From NCBI RefSeq assembly GCF_008247605.1, contig NZ_CP043420.1:2666001-2730000 (forward strand): a DNA stretch of 64,000 nt, written 5' to 3'. Below are positions 10,953 to 21,049 of the stretch, one piece after another. The notes below the pieces were generated by a model, which saw only the letters and a list, made by a program, of their open reading frames with translations, was not told the origin of the DNA and did no database searches. The translations under genes were made by a program, and so were the position numbers. Position 1 is the first letter of the stretch; every line of letters starts with the position of its first letter. Origin of the DNA: Kushneria phosphatilytica (GTDB lineage: Bacteria; Pseudomonadota; Gammaproteobacteria; Pseudomonadales; Halomonadaceae).

Positions 10953-13133
10953 TCATGCAGCCCCATGCCAGCCCCGACCGGGCGGGCTAACGCGCCAGAT
11001 GCCGAATGGCATCTCCGGGGTCAGATGCGTCCATTGCCACTTGCCGAACCAGCTCCAGCGGTGGCCGTTCATCAGATCCTCACCATAAAGTTCGGCGTCG
11101 TCATCGAGCCCGAACCACCATAATGGCAACTCGAAATGCCCTTCCTGAGCACTGTGTGGATCGAGACTGATGGCAATCAGCACCACGTTTTCCAGATCCG
11201 GGGTGGCCTTGGCGAAATAGAGGATTCGGTCGTTGTCGATGTGCAGGAAGGTCACCCCTGTATGGCGTTGCAGCGCCGGATTATCGCGTCGAATCCAGTT
11301 GAGCTGAGCGATCTCCCAATTGATGTTGCCAGGTGCAAAATAATTGCGCGGACGGATTTCGTACTTCTCGGCGTCGAGATACTCCTCCTTGCCATGAATC
11401 GGCGCCGATTCACACAGCTCGAAGCCGGAATACATGCCCCAGAGTCCCGATCCCATGGTGGCCAGCGCGGCACGAATGAGAAATCCGGGGCGGCCGGAGG
11501 ACTGCAGAAAGATCGGATTGATATCAGGCGTATTGACGAAGAAATTGGGCCGATAGCACTCGCGCAGCGGTGACTCATTGAGCTGAGTGAGGTATTCGCT
11601 CAGCTCGGCCTTGGTATTGCGCCAGGTGAAGTAGGTGTAGCTCATGTTGAAGCCGATCTTGCCCAGCCTGGCCATGATGGCCGGCCGAGTGAAGGCTTCG
11701 GCAAAGAACAGCACCTCGGGATCGCGACTGCGAATATCGGCGATCAGCCACTCCCAGAACGGAAAGGGTTTGGTATGAGGGTTATCGACGCGGAAGATTT
11801 TCACTCCCTCGTCTACCCAAAGCTGCACCACATCACGCAGCGCCTCCCACAGCGCCGGTCGAGCATCCCCGGCGTAGAAGTCGACGTTGACGATGTCCTC
11901 ATATTTCTTGGGCGGATTTTCCGCGTAGCGAATGGTGCCGTCAGGCCGCCAGTCGAACCAGCCGGGATGCGCCGCCAGCCACGGATGATCCGGTGAACAC
12001 TGGATGGCAAAATCCAGCGCGATTTCCAGATCATGCTCATGCGCAGCGCGCACCAGCGCACGAAAGTCCTCGAAGCTGCCGAGTTCGGGATGAATGGCAT
12101 CATGTCCGCCAGCTTCATTGCCGATCGCGTAAGGACTACCGGGATCATCCGGCGCCGGCGTCAGAGTGTTATTGCGTCCCTTGCGATGGGTGTGACCAAT
12201 GGGATGAATGGGCGGGAAATAGAGCACATCAAAGCCCATGTCGCGAATCATCGGCAGCCGCTGGTGAACATCGGCGAAGGTGCCATGACGCCCGGGATCA
12301 TCGGTCTGTGAACGGGGAAAGAGTTCATACCAGCTGGCAAAGACGGCGCGTTCGCGGTCCACCTCCAGCGGATAGTAACGGTCACTGCAGGTAAGGTGTT
12401 CGAAGGCATCGGCCTGCTGCATCGCAAGCTGAGTATCCGGGCTCAGCAGGAGATCGACACGTTCGGCTGTTTCGGTCGATGCCTGATCAAGTCCGTCCAT
12501 CACCTGGCGAAGGTGTTTTACCGCCGGATCATTGGTGGTCTGATCGTCGGCCACCAAACGCTCCAGGCCATCGGCCACCAGCCGGCGCCCCTCTTCGAGC
12601 TCCAGTGTAATCGGCACGCCAGCCGCGTGTTTCTTGACCAGCTCATTGCGCCAGGTCGCAAAGGCGTCACGCCAGGCTTCAATGACGAATTCGCAGCGAC
12701 CCAGTGACTGTGGCGTGATAACCCCTTCCCACAGATCATTACCCGGTGGCTGCACCAGGCTCATTGGTGCACTGTGCCAGCCGGCAGCAGTATCGGCCTG
12801 CCCGGCCTGCACCGATCGCCAGTGCACCCGGGCTGCCAGCGTGTCATGGCCATCGCAGAGGATCACGGCCGTGACCCGTAACGGTTCACCGATGATCGCT
12901 TTTGCAGCGAAACGGCCGTCATCCACGCTGGGCATGACCGATTCGATCGCCAACCGCGGCGCCTGCATCATTTCCGCAAGCGAGTGGCGAGCGGGCTTTA
13001 CAGCCTGCGATGCTGCATCAGCCGCTGTACTCGACTCCGTGCCGACCTGGCCAGTGATGGCCGAACGATCATCGACCTGTTCCACTGGCGCCTTCTTCGC
13101 ACGCGACGCGCCACCCTGTACCGACTTTTTCAT
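10953..13133 (-). CDS. glgE: Alpha-1,4-glucan:maltose-1-phosphate maltosyltransferase
   Basis: GlgE transfers maltosyl units from maltose-1-phosphate to the non-reducing end of alpha-1,4-glucan. The 726-residue protein has the family hallmarks: FASWYELFPRS (about 265-275), LYFPPIHPIGHTHRKGRNN (about 304-322), nucleophile Asp450 in KIFRVDNPHTKP and acid/base Glu479 in FFAEAFTRP. The first 50 residues are an alanine- and serine-rich, charged extension in front of the first recognisable domain, so it is somewhat longer at the N-terminus than the core requires. The ATG has GGGAGG five bases upstream. The next gene, treS-mak, makes its substrate. The glgX stop lies 72 bases before its start. Confidence 0.97.
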   Translation of the reverse strand: MKKSVQGGASRAKKAPVEQVDDRSAITGQVGTESSTAADAASQAVKPARHSLAEMMQAPRLAIESVMPSVDDGRFAAKAIIGEPLRVTAVILCDGHDTLAARVHWRSVQAGQADTAAGWHSAPMSLVQPPGNDLWEGVITPQSLGRCEFVIEAWRDAFATWRNELVKKHAAGVPITLELEEGRRLVADGLERLVADDQTTNDPAVKHLRQVMDGLDQASTETAERVDLLLSPDTQLAMQQADAFEHLTCSDRYYPLEVDRERAVFASWYELFPRSQTDDPGRHGTFADVHQRLPMIRDMGFDVLYFPPIHPIGHTHRKGRNNTLTPAPDDPGSPYAIGNEAGGHDAIHPELGSFEDFRALVRAAHEHDLEIALDFAIQCSPDHPWLAAHPGWFDWRPDGTIRYAENPPKKYEDIVNVDFYAGDARPALWEALRDVVQLWVDEGVKIFRVDNPHTKPFPFWEWLIADIRSRDPEVLFFAEAFTRPAIMARLGKIGFNMSYTYFTWRNTKAELSEYLTQLNESPLRECYRPNFFVNTPDINPIFLQSSGRPGFLIRAALATMGSGLWGMYSGFELCESAPIHGKEEYLDAEKYEIRPRNYFAPGNINWEIAQLNWIRRDNPALQRHTGVTFLHIDNDRILYFAKATPDLENVVLIAISLDPHSAQEGHFELPLWWFGLDDDAELYGEDLMNGHRWSWFGKWQWTHLTPEMPFGIWRVSPPGRGWHGAA

Positions 13134-13205
13134 GGTCCCTCCCTGACCGCCACTGGCGTGTCCTGTAGCCCTGTACTGACCCGGTCGATAGCAGATGTGA
13201 CCGCG

Positions 13206-15494
13206 CTACCAACCGAGTCCATCACTCTCGTGCCCCTGGACCAGCTCCAGCAACACCAGCGATCGACCAGTCACCCTGTAGCTCTCCTCCCCCTCAAGCA
13301 TGGGCAGGCTGTGTCGCTCCGGTTCAGCGGTATGCAATCGGAAATGCCAGCCTTCACCGCTATCCACGGCAGGCAGTCGGAATTCAACCTCATCCGAATG
13401 GGTATTGATCAGCAGCATCAGCGTGCTGGCGCTACCTCGCTGGCGAATACCTGTTGGCTGAGCCCGTCCATCAAGCAGTACCGCAATCGCCCGGGCTTCG
13501 GGGTCTTCCCAGTCATCGATGGTCATGCCTTCACCCGCTGGCGTCATCCAGGTGACATCGCGGACATCGAGTTCTTCATTGTATTCACCGGTCAGAAAGC
13601 GCGATCGATGCAGTACCGGAAAGTGTCGGCGCAGGGCAATCAGACGCTGGGTAAAGGCCAGCTGCATCCGCCCTTCATCAGAAAGATTCCAGTCAACCCA
13701 GCCGATCTCGCTGTCCTGGCAGTAGGCGTTGTTATTCCCTGCCTGGGTGCGAGCGAATTCATCGCCTGCCAGCAGCATCGGCGTGCCCTGGGAGAAAAGT
13801 AATGTGGTCAGCAGATTACGCATCTGCAAAAGCCGCACTGCGCGAATATCAGGATCGTCGGTCTCTCCTTCCACACCGTAATTCCAGGAGTGGTTGTCAT
13901 CGTGACCGTCGTTGTTGTCCTCGCCGTTGGCTTCGTTGTGCTTATCGTTGTAGGTCACCAGGTCACGTAGCGTGAAACCATCGTGCGCGGTGATGAAATT
14001 GATCGAGGCGTAGGGCTTGCGACCACGATGGGCAAACAGGTCAGCAGAGCCGGTCATGCGTGTGGCGAATTCCGCCAGCTGACCTTCATCGCCTTTCCAG
14101 AAGCAGCGCATGGTGTCACGAAAACGATCGTTCCACTCCGCCCAGCCGGGAGGGAACTTTCCGACCTGATAGCCGCCGGGGCCACAATCCCAGGGCTCGG
14201 CGATCAGCTTGCACTGCGATAGCAGCGGATCCTGACGGCAGGCATCAAGAAAGCCACCGCCCTCATCAAAACCGTGCGGTTCTCGCCCGAGAATGGTGGC
14301 CAGGTCGAAGCGGAAGCCATCCACCCGCATCTCCTCGGCCCAGTAGCGCAGCGAATCCGTGACCATCTGCAGCACGCGCTGGTGAGACAGGTTGAGGGTG
14401 TTGCCGGTGCCCGTATCGTTGATGTAATAGCGCGGTTCTTCCGGCATCAGCCGGTAGTAGGTCGCGTTATCAATGCCGCGATGCGACAGCGTCGGGCCCA
14501 TTTCATTGCCTTCGGCGGTATGGTTGTACACCACATCGAGCAGTACCTCGAGACCGACCGAATGTAACCGCGCCACCATCTCCTTGAACTCGTTGACGGT
14601 CTCGGTAGCCATGTATTTCGGATGCGGGGCAAAAAAGGCCAGAGTGTTATAGCCCCAGTAATTGTGCAGCCCGTTTTCCTGCAGATGGCGATCATCGGCG
14701 AAGGCATGAATCGGCATCAGCTCAACCGATGAAATGCCCAGGGTCCGCAGATAATCGGTAATGGCCGGCACCCCCAGCCCCGAGAAAGTGCCACGCAACG
14801 ATTCCGGTACTTCCGGATGACGCATGGTGTAGCCACGCACATGCGTTTCATAGATGACCGTATCGTCCCAGGGAATATGAATCTCCCGGGAACGCCCCCA
14901 GGTAAAGGCCGGATCGATGACCCGGCATTTTGGCATGAAGGGGGCGCTGTCCCGTTCATCGAAACTGAGATCGCCATCTTCGTGACCGATGGTGTAGCCA
15001 TAGAGGGCATCGTCCCACTGAAGCTCACCCACCAGCTGCTTGGCATAAGGATCGATCAGCAGCTTGTTGGGATTGAAACGATGTCCCTGTTCCGGCTCAT
15101 AGGGGCCGTGCACCCGATACCCGTAGATCGTACCGGGGCGCGCATCGGGCAGATAACCATGCCACACCTCGTCGGTATATTCGGGCAGCTCGATGCGCTC
15201 GAGCTCCTCACTGCCATCGGCATTGAACAGGCAGAGCTCAACCTTCGTGGCATGGGCGGAAAACAGCGCAAAATTGACGCCCAGACCATCCCAGGTCGCC
15301 CCCAGGGGCCATGGCAACCCTTCGCGTACTCGCGAACGCTGTACCCCCTGCATCATCTCGTCAGGCTGTTTAATTTCCCCTTCATCGGGCACATCCCAGC
15401 CGCCCGGAGGCATGGCTGTCTCATCATGGCTGACACCGTGCTCGGTACCCCGAGCAGGATCGTCACTGTCACCGTACATGGTGTGGTCATTCAT
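13206..15494 (-). CDS. glgX: Glycogen debranching enzyme GlgX
   Basis: This GH13 isoamylase-type enzyme hydrolyses alpha-1,6 branch points of glycogen and limit dextrin. The 762-residue protein has an N-terminal carbohydrate-binding sandwich (GATWDGLGVNFALFSAHATKVELCLF, described by position about 66-91). The catalytic barrel has the nucleophile Asp in MRVDGFRFDLAT (about 397) and the acid/base Glu in LIAEPWDCGP (about 433), with the third acid in ITAHDGFTLRD. An acidic 55-residue leader precedes the first domain. The ATG at 15494 is preferred over a TTG one codon earlier; GGAG lies nine bases from the TTG. It sits 84 bases downstream of the DUF2934 gene and 72 bases before glgE. Confidence 0.96.
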   Translation of the reverse strand: MNDHTMYGDSDDPARGTEHGVSHDETAMPPGGWDVPDEGEIKQPDEMMQGVQRSRVREGLPWPLGATWDGLGVNFALFSAHATKVELCLFNADGSEELERIELPEYTDEVWHGYLPDARPGTIYGYRVHGPYEPEQGHRFNPNKLLIDPYAKQLVGELQWDDALYGYTIGHEDGDLSFDERDSAPFMPKCRVIDPAFTWGRSREIHIPWDDTVIYETHVRGYTMRHPEVPESLRGTFSGLGVPAITDYLRTLGISSVELMPIHAFADDRHLQENGLHNYWGYNTLAFFAPHPKYMATETVNEFKEMVARLHSVGLEVLLDVVYNHTAEGNEMGPTLSHRGIDNATYYRLMPEEPRYYINDTGTGNTLNLSHQRVLQMVTDSLRYWAEEMRVDGFRFDLATILGREPHGFDEGGGFLDACRQDPLLSQCKLIAEPWDCGPGGYQVGKFPPGWAEWNDRFRDTMRCFWKGDEGQLAEFATRMTGSADLFAHRGRKPYASINFITAHDGFTLRDLVTYNDKHNEANGEDNNDGHDDNHSWNYGVEGETDDPDIRAVRLLQMRNLLTTLLFSQGTPMLLAGDEFARTQAGNNNAYCQDSEIGWVDWNLSDEGRMQLAFTQRLIALRRHFPVLHRSRFLTGEYNEELDVRDVTWMTPAGEGMTIDDWEDPEARAIAVLLDGRAQPTGIRQRGSASTLMLLINTHSDEVEFRLPAVDSGEGWHFRLHTAEPERHSLPMLEGEESYRVTGRSLVLLELVQGHESDGLGW

Positions 15495-15578
15495 CAATCA
15501 GAGCTCCGACGGGGAATTCCATTGCACTTCGGCGAATATCACCGACCGTACCTCTGCCACAACAGCATCGGTCACGGA

Positions 15579-16037
15579 TCATGATTTACGAGGACGTCTT
15601 GTCGCTCGGCTGCCGGTGGTACCCGAATCCCCGTTGCGTGCGCGCCGGCTGCGGCTGCGTGGCTTGTCGGGGACCGGTGTTTCGGGTGGCACATCAGGGT
15701 CGGGGCCTGTCTCGGGAACACCCGGCGGCGGTGGTACGTCTTCAGGCGGCTCGGGTGGCTGCTCGATTTCGGGCTCATCGGGGCGTGTCGGATCCACTTC
15801 CGGCTCCGGCTGGGGCGACTCTGGCGCTGGTGCCGGCTCGGGCGTTGACGGCGGCGCCACAGTATCAACCGACTCCCTGACCCCCGTTTCCGGCATCGGT
15901 GCATGAGCCTCGGTGCGATGCTCGGCCTCGACCAGTCGAGTGGCCATATGCCAGTGCCGCTCGGCCTGCCCTTCCGGACAGCCTTCCGACTCCCAGATAC
16001 GGTAGGCCAACAATCTGATACGCAGTTGTTCGTCCAT
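15579..16037 (-). CDS. DUF2934 protein with long proline/glutamate tail
   Basis: A 152-residue protein. Residues 1-40 match the DUF2934 pattern (IRLLAYRIWESEGCPEGQAERHW). Residues 48-120 are a low-complexity acidic, proline-rich stretch (PEPAPAPESPQPEPEVDP type). The last 30 residues are strongly basic (RSRSRRARNG, RATRRPRKS). The short folded head, disordered acidic linker and basic tail suggest an adaptor or polymer-binding protein rather than an enzyme. It lies 12 bases after treY and 84 before glgX. From memory, a small DUF2934 gene occupies the same place in the glgA-treZ-malQ-treY-glgX block of Pseudomonas, which suggests a glycogen-linked role. Function unknown. Confidence 0.75.
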   Translation of the reverse strand: MDEQLRIRLLAYRIWESEGCPEGQAERHWHMATRLVEAEHRTEAHAPMPETGVRESVDTVAPPSTPEPAPAPESPQPEPEVDPTRPDEPEIEQPPEPPEDVPPPPGVPETGPDPDVPPETPVPDKPRSRSRRARNGDSGTTGSRATRRPRKS

Positions 16038-16049
16038 CGTTACCCCTCC

Positions 16050-18899
16050 TCAGGGATCACCTGCATCGTCACGCACGAGCAGGCAAAACGGCAACTCGGC
16101 CAGCAATCGACCAAGTGTCACGCTCTGTTCCATGCACCGACCCAGTGAGGATTCGGCGCAGTGCAGGACAATGGTGCGTCCTGTCAGCCAATCCTTCCAT
16201 GGCATGCGACAGACCTGCATATTGCTCTCGTCAAACCAGCGGATGCGGGTTCTCCCCCAGCATTCCGGATCAATTTGCAACCCCTCACCAGACATGGTGC
16301 CTGCATGCCGGGCAGCCACCACAACGAGCTGCTGCTGGCCATGGCGTCGCTGGAAGGCCACCACCTGATCGGCCCCCTCACCCTCAACGGACAGCGGCAG
16401 ATACTCACCTTCTGCAAACAGCACCGGATAGCGCTGACGCAACATCAGCACTCCATGAATCAATGCCTGCTTGATGCGGCCGTCCTGCCAGTGCGTTTGC
16501 AATTCGACCAGCGAGTCCGAGCTGGCCAGCGTACGCTGACGAGCTTCGAAATCGACCGGGCGTCGGTTATCAGGGTCGACCAGCGAGAAATCCCAGTATT
16601 CCGTTCCCTGATAGAGATCCGGCATACCCGGCGCCGTCATCCGCAGCAGGGTCTGCACCAGTGAATTGATGGCCCCTGTTGGCGCAATACGCATCGCCAT
16701 GCCATGAATCGAATGACGCAGCTCATGCATCTCGGGAGAAGTCAGCAGCCCGCGGGTGAAATCGCGACAGGCCTGCTCATAAGGCTCATTGGTATAGAGC
16801 CAGTGACTGTTCAGCTTGGCCTCACGCAGGGCCTTCTGCTGCCAGGCCTCGATCCGCTCGGCAAAGGCCGTCATGCCGGCCTCGTCATCAGGCAGCAGAT
16901 CCAGCGGCCACGCGCCTACCAGAATCTGATAGAGCATCAGCTCATCAGCGGGCATCACGGTGACACCGCCGGTCGAGGCTGTTCGGCCGCGCAGGGCACT
17001 GGCATCAACGAACCACTGACGCACCGCCTCGGTGTAAACGCTGGCCCATTCCGACAGCGCCGCCAGGCGAGCTCGCACATCCTCACCACGCTTGTGATCG
17101 TGCGTTGCGGTGGTCAGCATGGCGTGTGGAAAGCGGGCATGTCGGTCCTGGTTGGCCGCATGGAAGCGTTCAACCGACATCGAAAAGGTGTCGGCTTCGA
17201 AACCGACATCGCTGCGCGACAGCAGTACCGCACAGCGGTAGCCGGCAGTATCTTCGACGGCCTTGGCGGCCACTGGCGAGGTCAGCTGCTGGAAGCGGGT
17301 AATGGCGCGCAATCGAGCCGTCCGCTCGGGCTCCGGGAAGTTGACGGGCGCCTCGCTGCCCAGCCAGCACTCCAGCGCATCCAGCACCTGCTGCCCGGGC
17401 GGCTCAACGCAGTATCGCGCGACTTTCAGCGCTCGTTGAAAATGCGGCTCGTCCTGTACCGGTCGGCCATGGTCATCAGCATAGGTCCGATAGATACCGA
17501 ACTGCACAACCAGTTCACGCAGCGCACGTCGAATCATCCCTGTGGTCAGATCACGATGATCGGGATGACTGCAGGCTACTGCCCGCAGGGCCCGCACCGT
17601 GCCCTCGAATTCGCTCGCCAGCAGACTCTTGAGCATCAGCCGCCGCGATCGCACCGTCTCTTCACTGAAATCTGCAGTCCGCCCGGACAGTGAGGACCAC
17701 AGTGCGGCCAGGGGCGCTTCTCCATCGGGTCGATGCTGTAGCGCATTGACACTGTTCATGAAGGCGTAGCCGGTATCGCCATCCACACCCCAGTCATCAT
17801 GCAGCTGTTCATCCTCGGCCAGGATCTTTTCCACCAGTATCGGTAGCCGATCCGGTGCACTGGTCCGTGTCGTGACCGGGCGCCTGGCGGCCAGCTCATC
17901 AAGCCGCGTCCGCAGTTGAAGACAGTAGCCCCTCGGATCGGCGAGGCCATCGACATGATCGATACGAACACCATCCACCCAGCCCCGTTCGATCAAATCG
18001 AATACCCGGGCATGCACGGCTTCAAAGACATCCGGTAGCTCGACTCGCACACCAGCCAGCTCGGTGACATCGAAAAAGCGTCGCCAATTGAGTTCATCAT
18101 TACCCGCACGCCACCAGGCCAGCCGATACCACTGACGCTCCAGCAGTGCATGCAGTCGCTCGGCCCTCTCGGGTGTACTGCCGTCATGATCCGCAAGTAC
18201 CCGCGCCAGTGCGTCACGTGCCGATGACTGGGTCAGCCATTGCTGCAACGCCGTTCGCAATTCTGCCACGCCAGCACGTGCCGATTCGGCCTCGTCTACT
18301 GTCAGCGGCAGTGCGTTGGCAAGCGCTGCCAGCGACGAAGCACCTGCCGACTCAAGCAGCGGACCCAGCGAGTGCATGGCCAGCGGAAAACGATGCTCGT
18401 GATAGCTTACCTGCAGCTCACCGAGCTCAGCGTCGAATCCCGGTTGCAGCTCCCCGGAACGCAACACCGAGCCATAAGTGTCACCCAGCAGCGGTAACAG
18501 CATCCGTCCCTGCAACGCTGGGTCAGGCGAGTGCCAATCGATATCAAAGAAGTGGGCATGGGCACTCTGCTGCCCCATCTGCAGGACATCCTGCCACCAG
18601 GGATTCTCATGACCGATGGCCAGATGATTGGGCACAATATCCATGATCAGCCCCATGTCCCGCGCGTGGAGGCGCTCGACCAGCCGTGCCAGTGCCTCTT
18701 CTCCCCCCAGCTGGGGATCGATCCGGGTCGGATCGACACCATCGTAGCCATGGGTAGAGTCGGTGCGCGATTTCAGCAGCGGGGAGGCATAGAGGTGACT
18801 GATACCCAATGCACTGCAGTAGTCGACCAGCTCGCAGGCGTCATCCAGAGTAAATCCCGGATGAAACTGCAGACGCAGCGTGGCACGTAACGAGGTCAT
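16050..18899 (-). CDS. treY: Malto-oligosyltrehalose synthase
   Basis: TreY converts the reducing-end alpha-1,4 linkage of a maltooligosaccharide into an alpha,alpha-1,1 linkage, giving maltooligosyl trehalose for TreZ. The 949-residue protein is longer than many family members. It starts with the typical TLRLQFHPGFTLDDACELVDYCSALG segment (about residues 7-32) and continues with HLYASPLLKSRTDSTHGYD, MDIVPNHLA and nucleophile-bearing VRIDHVDGLADPRGY (Asp314). The likely acid/base Glu357 is in ILVEKILAEDEQL. It overlaps malQ by 4 bases and is followed 12 bases later by the DUF2934 gene. Confidence 0.96.
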   Translation of the reverse strand: MTSLRATLRLQFHPGFTLDDACELVDYCSALGISHLYASPLLKSRTDSTHGYDGVDPTRIDPQLGGEEALARLVERLHARDMGLIMDIVPNHLAIGHENPWWQDVLQMGQQSAHAHFFDIDWHSPDPALQGRMLLPLLGDTYGSVLRSGELQPGFDAELGELQVSYHEHRFPLAMHSLGPLLESAGASSLAALANALPLTVDEAESARAGVAELRTALQQWLTQSSARDALARVLADHDGSTPERAERLHALLERQWYRLAWWRAGNDELNWRRFFDVTELAGVRVELPDVFEAVHARVFDLIERGWVDGVRIDHVDGLADPRGYCLQLRTRLDELAARRPVTTRTSAPDRLPILVEKILAEDEQLHDDWGVDGDTGYAFMNSVNALQHRPDGEAPLAALWSSLSGRTADFSEETVRSRRLMLKSLLASEFEGTVRALRAVACSHPDHRDLTTGMIRRALRELVVQFGIYRTYADDHGRPVQDEPHFQRALKVARYCVEPPGQQVLDALECWLGSEAPVNFPEPERTARLRAITRFQQLTSPVAAKAVEDTAGYRCAVLLSRSDVGFEADTFSMSVERFHAANQDRHARFPHAMLTTATHDHKRGEDVRARLAALSEWASVYTEAVRQWFVDASALRGRTASTGGVTVMPADELMLYQILVGAWPLDLLPDDEAGMTAFAERIEAWQQKALREAKLNSHWLYTNEPYEQACRDFTRGLLTSPEMHELRHSIHGMAMRIAPTGAINSLVQTLLRMTAPGMPDLYQGTEYWDFSLVDPDNRRPVDFEARQRTLASSDSLVELQTHWQDGRIKQALIHGVLMLRQRYPVLFAEGEYLPLSVEGEGADQVVAFQRRHGQQQLVVVAARHAGTMSGEGLQIDPECWGRTRIRWFDESNMQVCRMPWKDWLTGRTIVLHCAESSLGRCMEQSVTLGRLLAELPFCLLVRDDAGDP

Positions 18900-21049
18900 G
18901 AAGACTGCTCCGGACCGTTGTCGGGGTCGGTGATGTGGTAGGCCCGCTCGAGCGTGGCACTGTCCATGCAGGGTGCACGGGCATGACGCAGGATCTCCAG
19001 GCGGGTCTGGGCAGCGGCACAGGAGAGAGTAGTCGCTTCAGGCGGCTGCCGCCGGCACCAGTTGGGGTGGCCATCCACGGTGCCGGGCAGATTGGCCTGC
19101 TCGACTTCGCCCATCAGATCCTCGATCGGAATCAGTGCCAGACGACTGGCAGTGCGGGCGATCAGCCGGATAGCGCCATCGACGACCGAAGCGGTCGGAG
19201 CGGTCGGCTCAATGCCCAGTGCCTCGGCAAGATGCTCACGCTCCTCGTCACGCTGCACCCGCTCGGCCTCGGGGTCGTCGATCAGCGCCAGGCGTTCACG
19301 CCAGTCGATATCACGCGATTGCCACCAGCCTGCCACGGTGGGCAGGTCGTGGGTACTGGTCATGGCCACGGCATCGCGGGTATAGCTTGCAGGCGAACTG
19401 AATGCGCCTGTTTCCTCACGCTCGAACCACAGCACTCGCATGCCGTAGATGCTCCGTTCGTCAAGACGCTGACGAAAATCGGGATCGACCGTTCCCAGAT
19501 CCTCGCCGATCACAATGGCACGATGCCGCCAGGACTCCAGCGCGACCAGTCTCAGCAACGCCTCTTCCGGATAACTGACATAGGCGCCTTCGGTAGGCGC
19601 ATCGCCCTGTGGGATCAGCCAGAGCCGCGATAACCCCATGATGTGATCAAGCCGTACACCACCGGCATGGCGAAATCCGGCACGCAGGGTTTCAATAAAG
19701 GTGGTAAACCCTTCGCGTACCAGCCCCTGGGGCGAAAATCCGGCAACCCCCCAGTTCTGCCCATTCGGATTGAAATCGTCCGGCGGCGCGCCGACATCCA
19801 GCGTGGTCAGGGTTTCTTCGGGGCGACTCCACGCCTGACTGCCCTGGGGAGATACACCCACGGCAATATCGGCGATCACTCCAATCGCCATACCGGCGTC
19901 AACCGCCGTGCGCTGCGCTCGAGCCAGGCCCCGGTCGATCAGCCATTGAGTGAAGGCATGAAAGGCAACATCTTCGCGCTGACGACGCATGAACTCCTGC
20001 ACCAGTGGCCGCTCGATATGATCGTACCCTTCAGGCCAGCTGCCCGGGTCACCGAAAGCGGCACATAGCGCCTCGAAACAGCAGTGCTCTTCTAGTATCC
20101 GGCCGCGGCTGCGACGGAAACGCGCAAAATCGGCTTTCAGCCCATGATCCTCGGCAGCGCCCCGGGCATGACTGAAGCGCTCGAAGACGCGACGCAACCA
20201 GCGCCAGCGCGCTGCAGCCACGGCTGGATAGTCGATCAATTCCAGGGCTTCGAGTCTTACCCGATCCAGCTCGAAGGCCTCCCGGGTCAAGGCCTCCCCC
20301 ATCAGTTGATCGGGCGCGGCATGCAGGGCGTTATAGACCAGTCGGCTGGAAGGCGCGTAAGGGCTGATCCGTTCGGCATCATGCGCAAACAGGGCATGCA
20401 CCGGACTGATCGCCACACTGTCCACGCCAGCGGCAGCGGCATTTCTGACCAGTTGCTCGAGGGCAGCCGTATCACCCAGCCCGCCATCCCCCTGACGACG
20501 CAGGCCATAGACAGGCACCGTCAGCCCGTAGCGCCGCTCACGCGGCAGGGAGGCGACATCAATATCATCCAGGGTAAAGGCGCGCTCGGGGGCCACTGCC
20601 AGCGTGCCGTGATAGACCACGGCCAGATCGCTTTGCTGGTCAGTCGCACCGTCAGCCTGCATGACTTCCATCTGGTAATAACCCGGTTGCTCCGGGGCCA
20701 ACAGCGCCCCGGTACCTTCGATATCACCCTCACGCACACCACCGCTCTCATCGGTCAGTCGCCAGCGACTGCCTGCGGGCAGTGATGATGGCAGCGCGAC
20801 CGGCTGACTGGCCTGTGCGGTCAGCAACGGCGGCCACTGGCCAGGCTCTTCGGGGTGATGCAACTGATCGAGATGCCGCTGACTCTCGGCAACCTGCTGC
20901 GCATCATCGGCAGGCAGTCCCAACCCCGCCAATAACGAGCTCAGCACGGGATCGCTGACGCGGTGGGGAGTATCCGAGTTATCCACCCAGTCGATGGCAA
21001 TACCTGCCGCCTGCGCCAGGCGATGAAGCGATGACGTCACTTCACTCAT
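18896..21049 (-). CDS. malQ: 4-alpha-glucanotransferase (amylomaltase)
   Basis: MalQ disproportionates maltooligosaccharides, moving glucan segments and releasing glucose, and so recycles short chains left by GlgX and TreZ. It is 717 residues when started at ATG 21049 ([11 protein letters not shown]). That start overlaps the treZ stop by 4 bases and avoids the extra N-terminal residues of the longer frame. GH77 hallmarks are present: YGLTVPVYGLRRQGDGGLGD, nucleophile Asp in GGVRLDHIMGLSRLWLIPQG, Glu in VIGEDLGTVDPDF, and MTSTHDLPTVAGWW near the C-terminus. It is coupled to treZ upstream and treY downstream by 4-base overlaps. Confidence 0.95.
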   Translation of the reverse strand: MSEVTSSLHRLAQAAGIAIDWVDNSDTPHRVSDPVLSSLLAGLGLPADDAQQVAESQRHLDQLHHPEEPGQWPPLLTAQASQPVALPSSLPAGSRWRLTDESGGVREGDIEGTGALLAPEQPGYYQMEVMQADGATDQQSDLAVVYHGTLAVAPERAFTLDDIDVASLPRERRYGLTVPVYGLRRQGDGGLGDTAALEQLVRNAAAAGVDSVAISPVHALFAHDAERISPYAPSSRLVYNALHAAPDQLMGEALTREAFELDRVRLEALELIDYPAVAAARWRWLRRVFERFSHARGAAEDHGLKADFARFRRSRGRILEEHCCFEALCAAFGDPGSWPEGYDHIERPLVQEFMRRQREDVAFHAFTQWLIDRGLARAQRTAVDAGMAIGVIADIAVGVSPQGSQAWSRPEETLTTLDVGAPPDDFNPNGQNWGVAGFSPQGLVREGFTTFIETLRAGFRHAGGVRLDHIMGLSRLWLIPQGDAPTEGAYVSYPEEALLRLVALESWRHRAIVIGEDLGTVDPDFRQRLDERSIYGMRVLWFEREETGAFSSPASYTRDAVAMTSTHDLPTVAGWWQSRDIDWRERLALIDDPEAERVQRDEEREHLAEALGIEPTAPTASVVDGAIRLIARTASRLALIPIEDLMGEVEQANLPGTVDGHPNWCRRQPPEATTLSCAAAQTRLEILRHARAPCMDSATLERAYHITDPDNGPEQSS

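Noticed and set aside
9491..10990. Long 499-codon plus-strand open frame
   Set aside because: It lies entirely opposite treS-mak and the end of glgE, has no ribosome binding site and no recognisable domain. It is the usual antisense shadow of GC-rich coding DNA.
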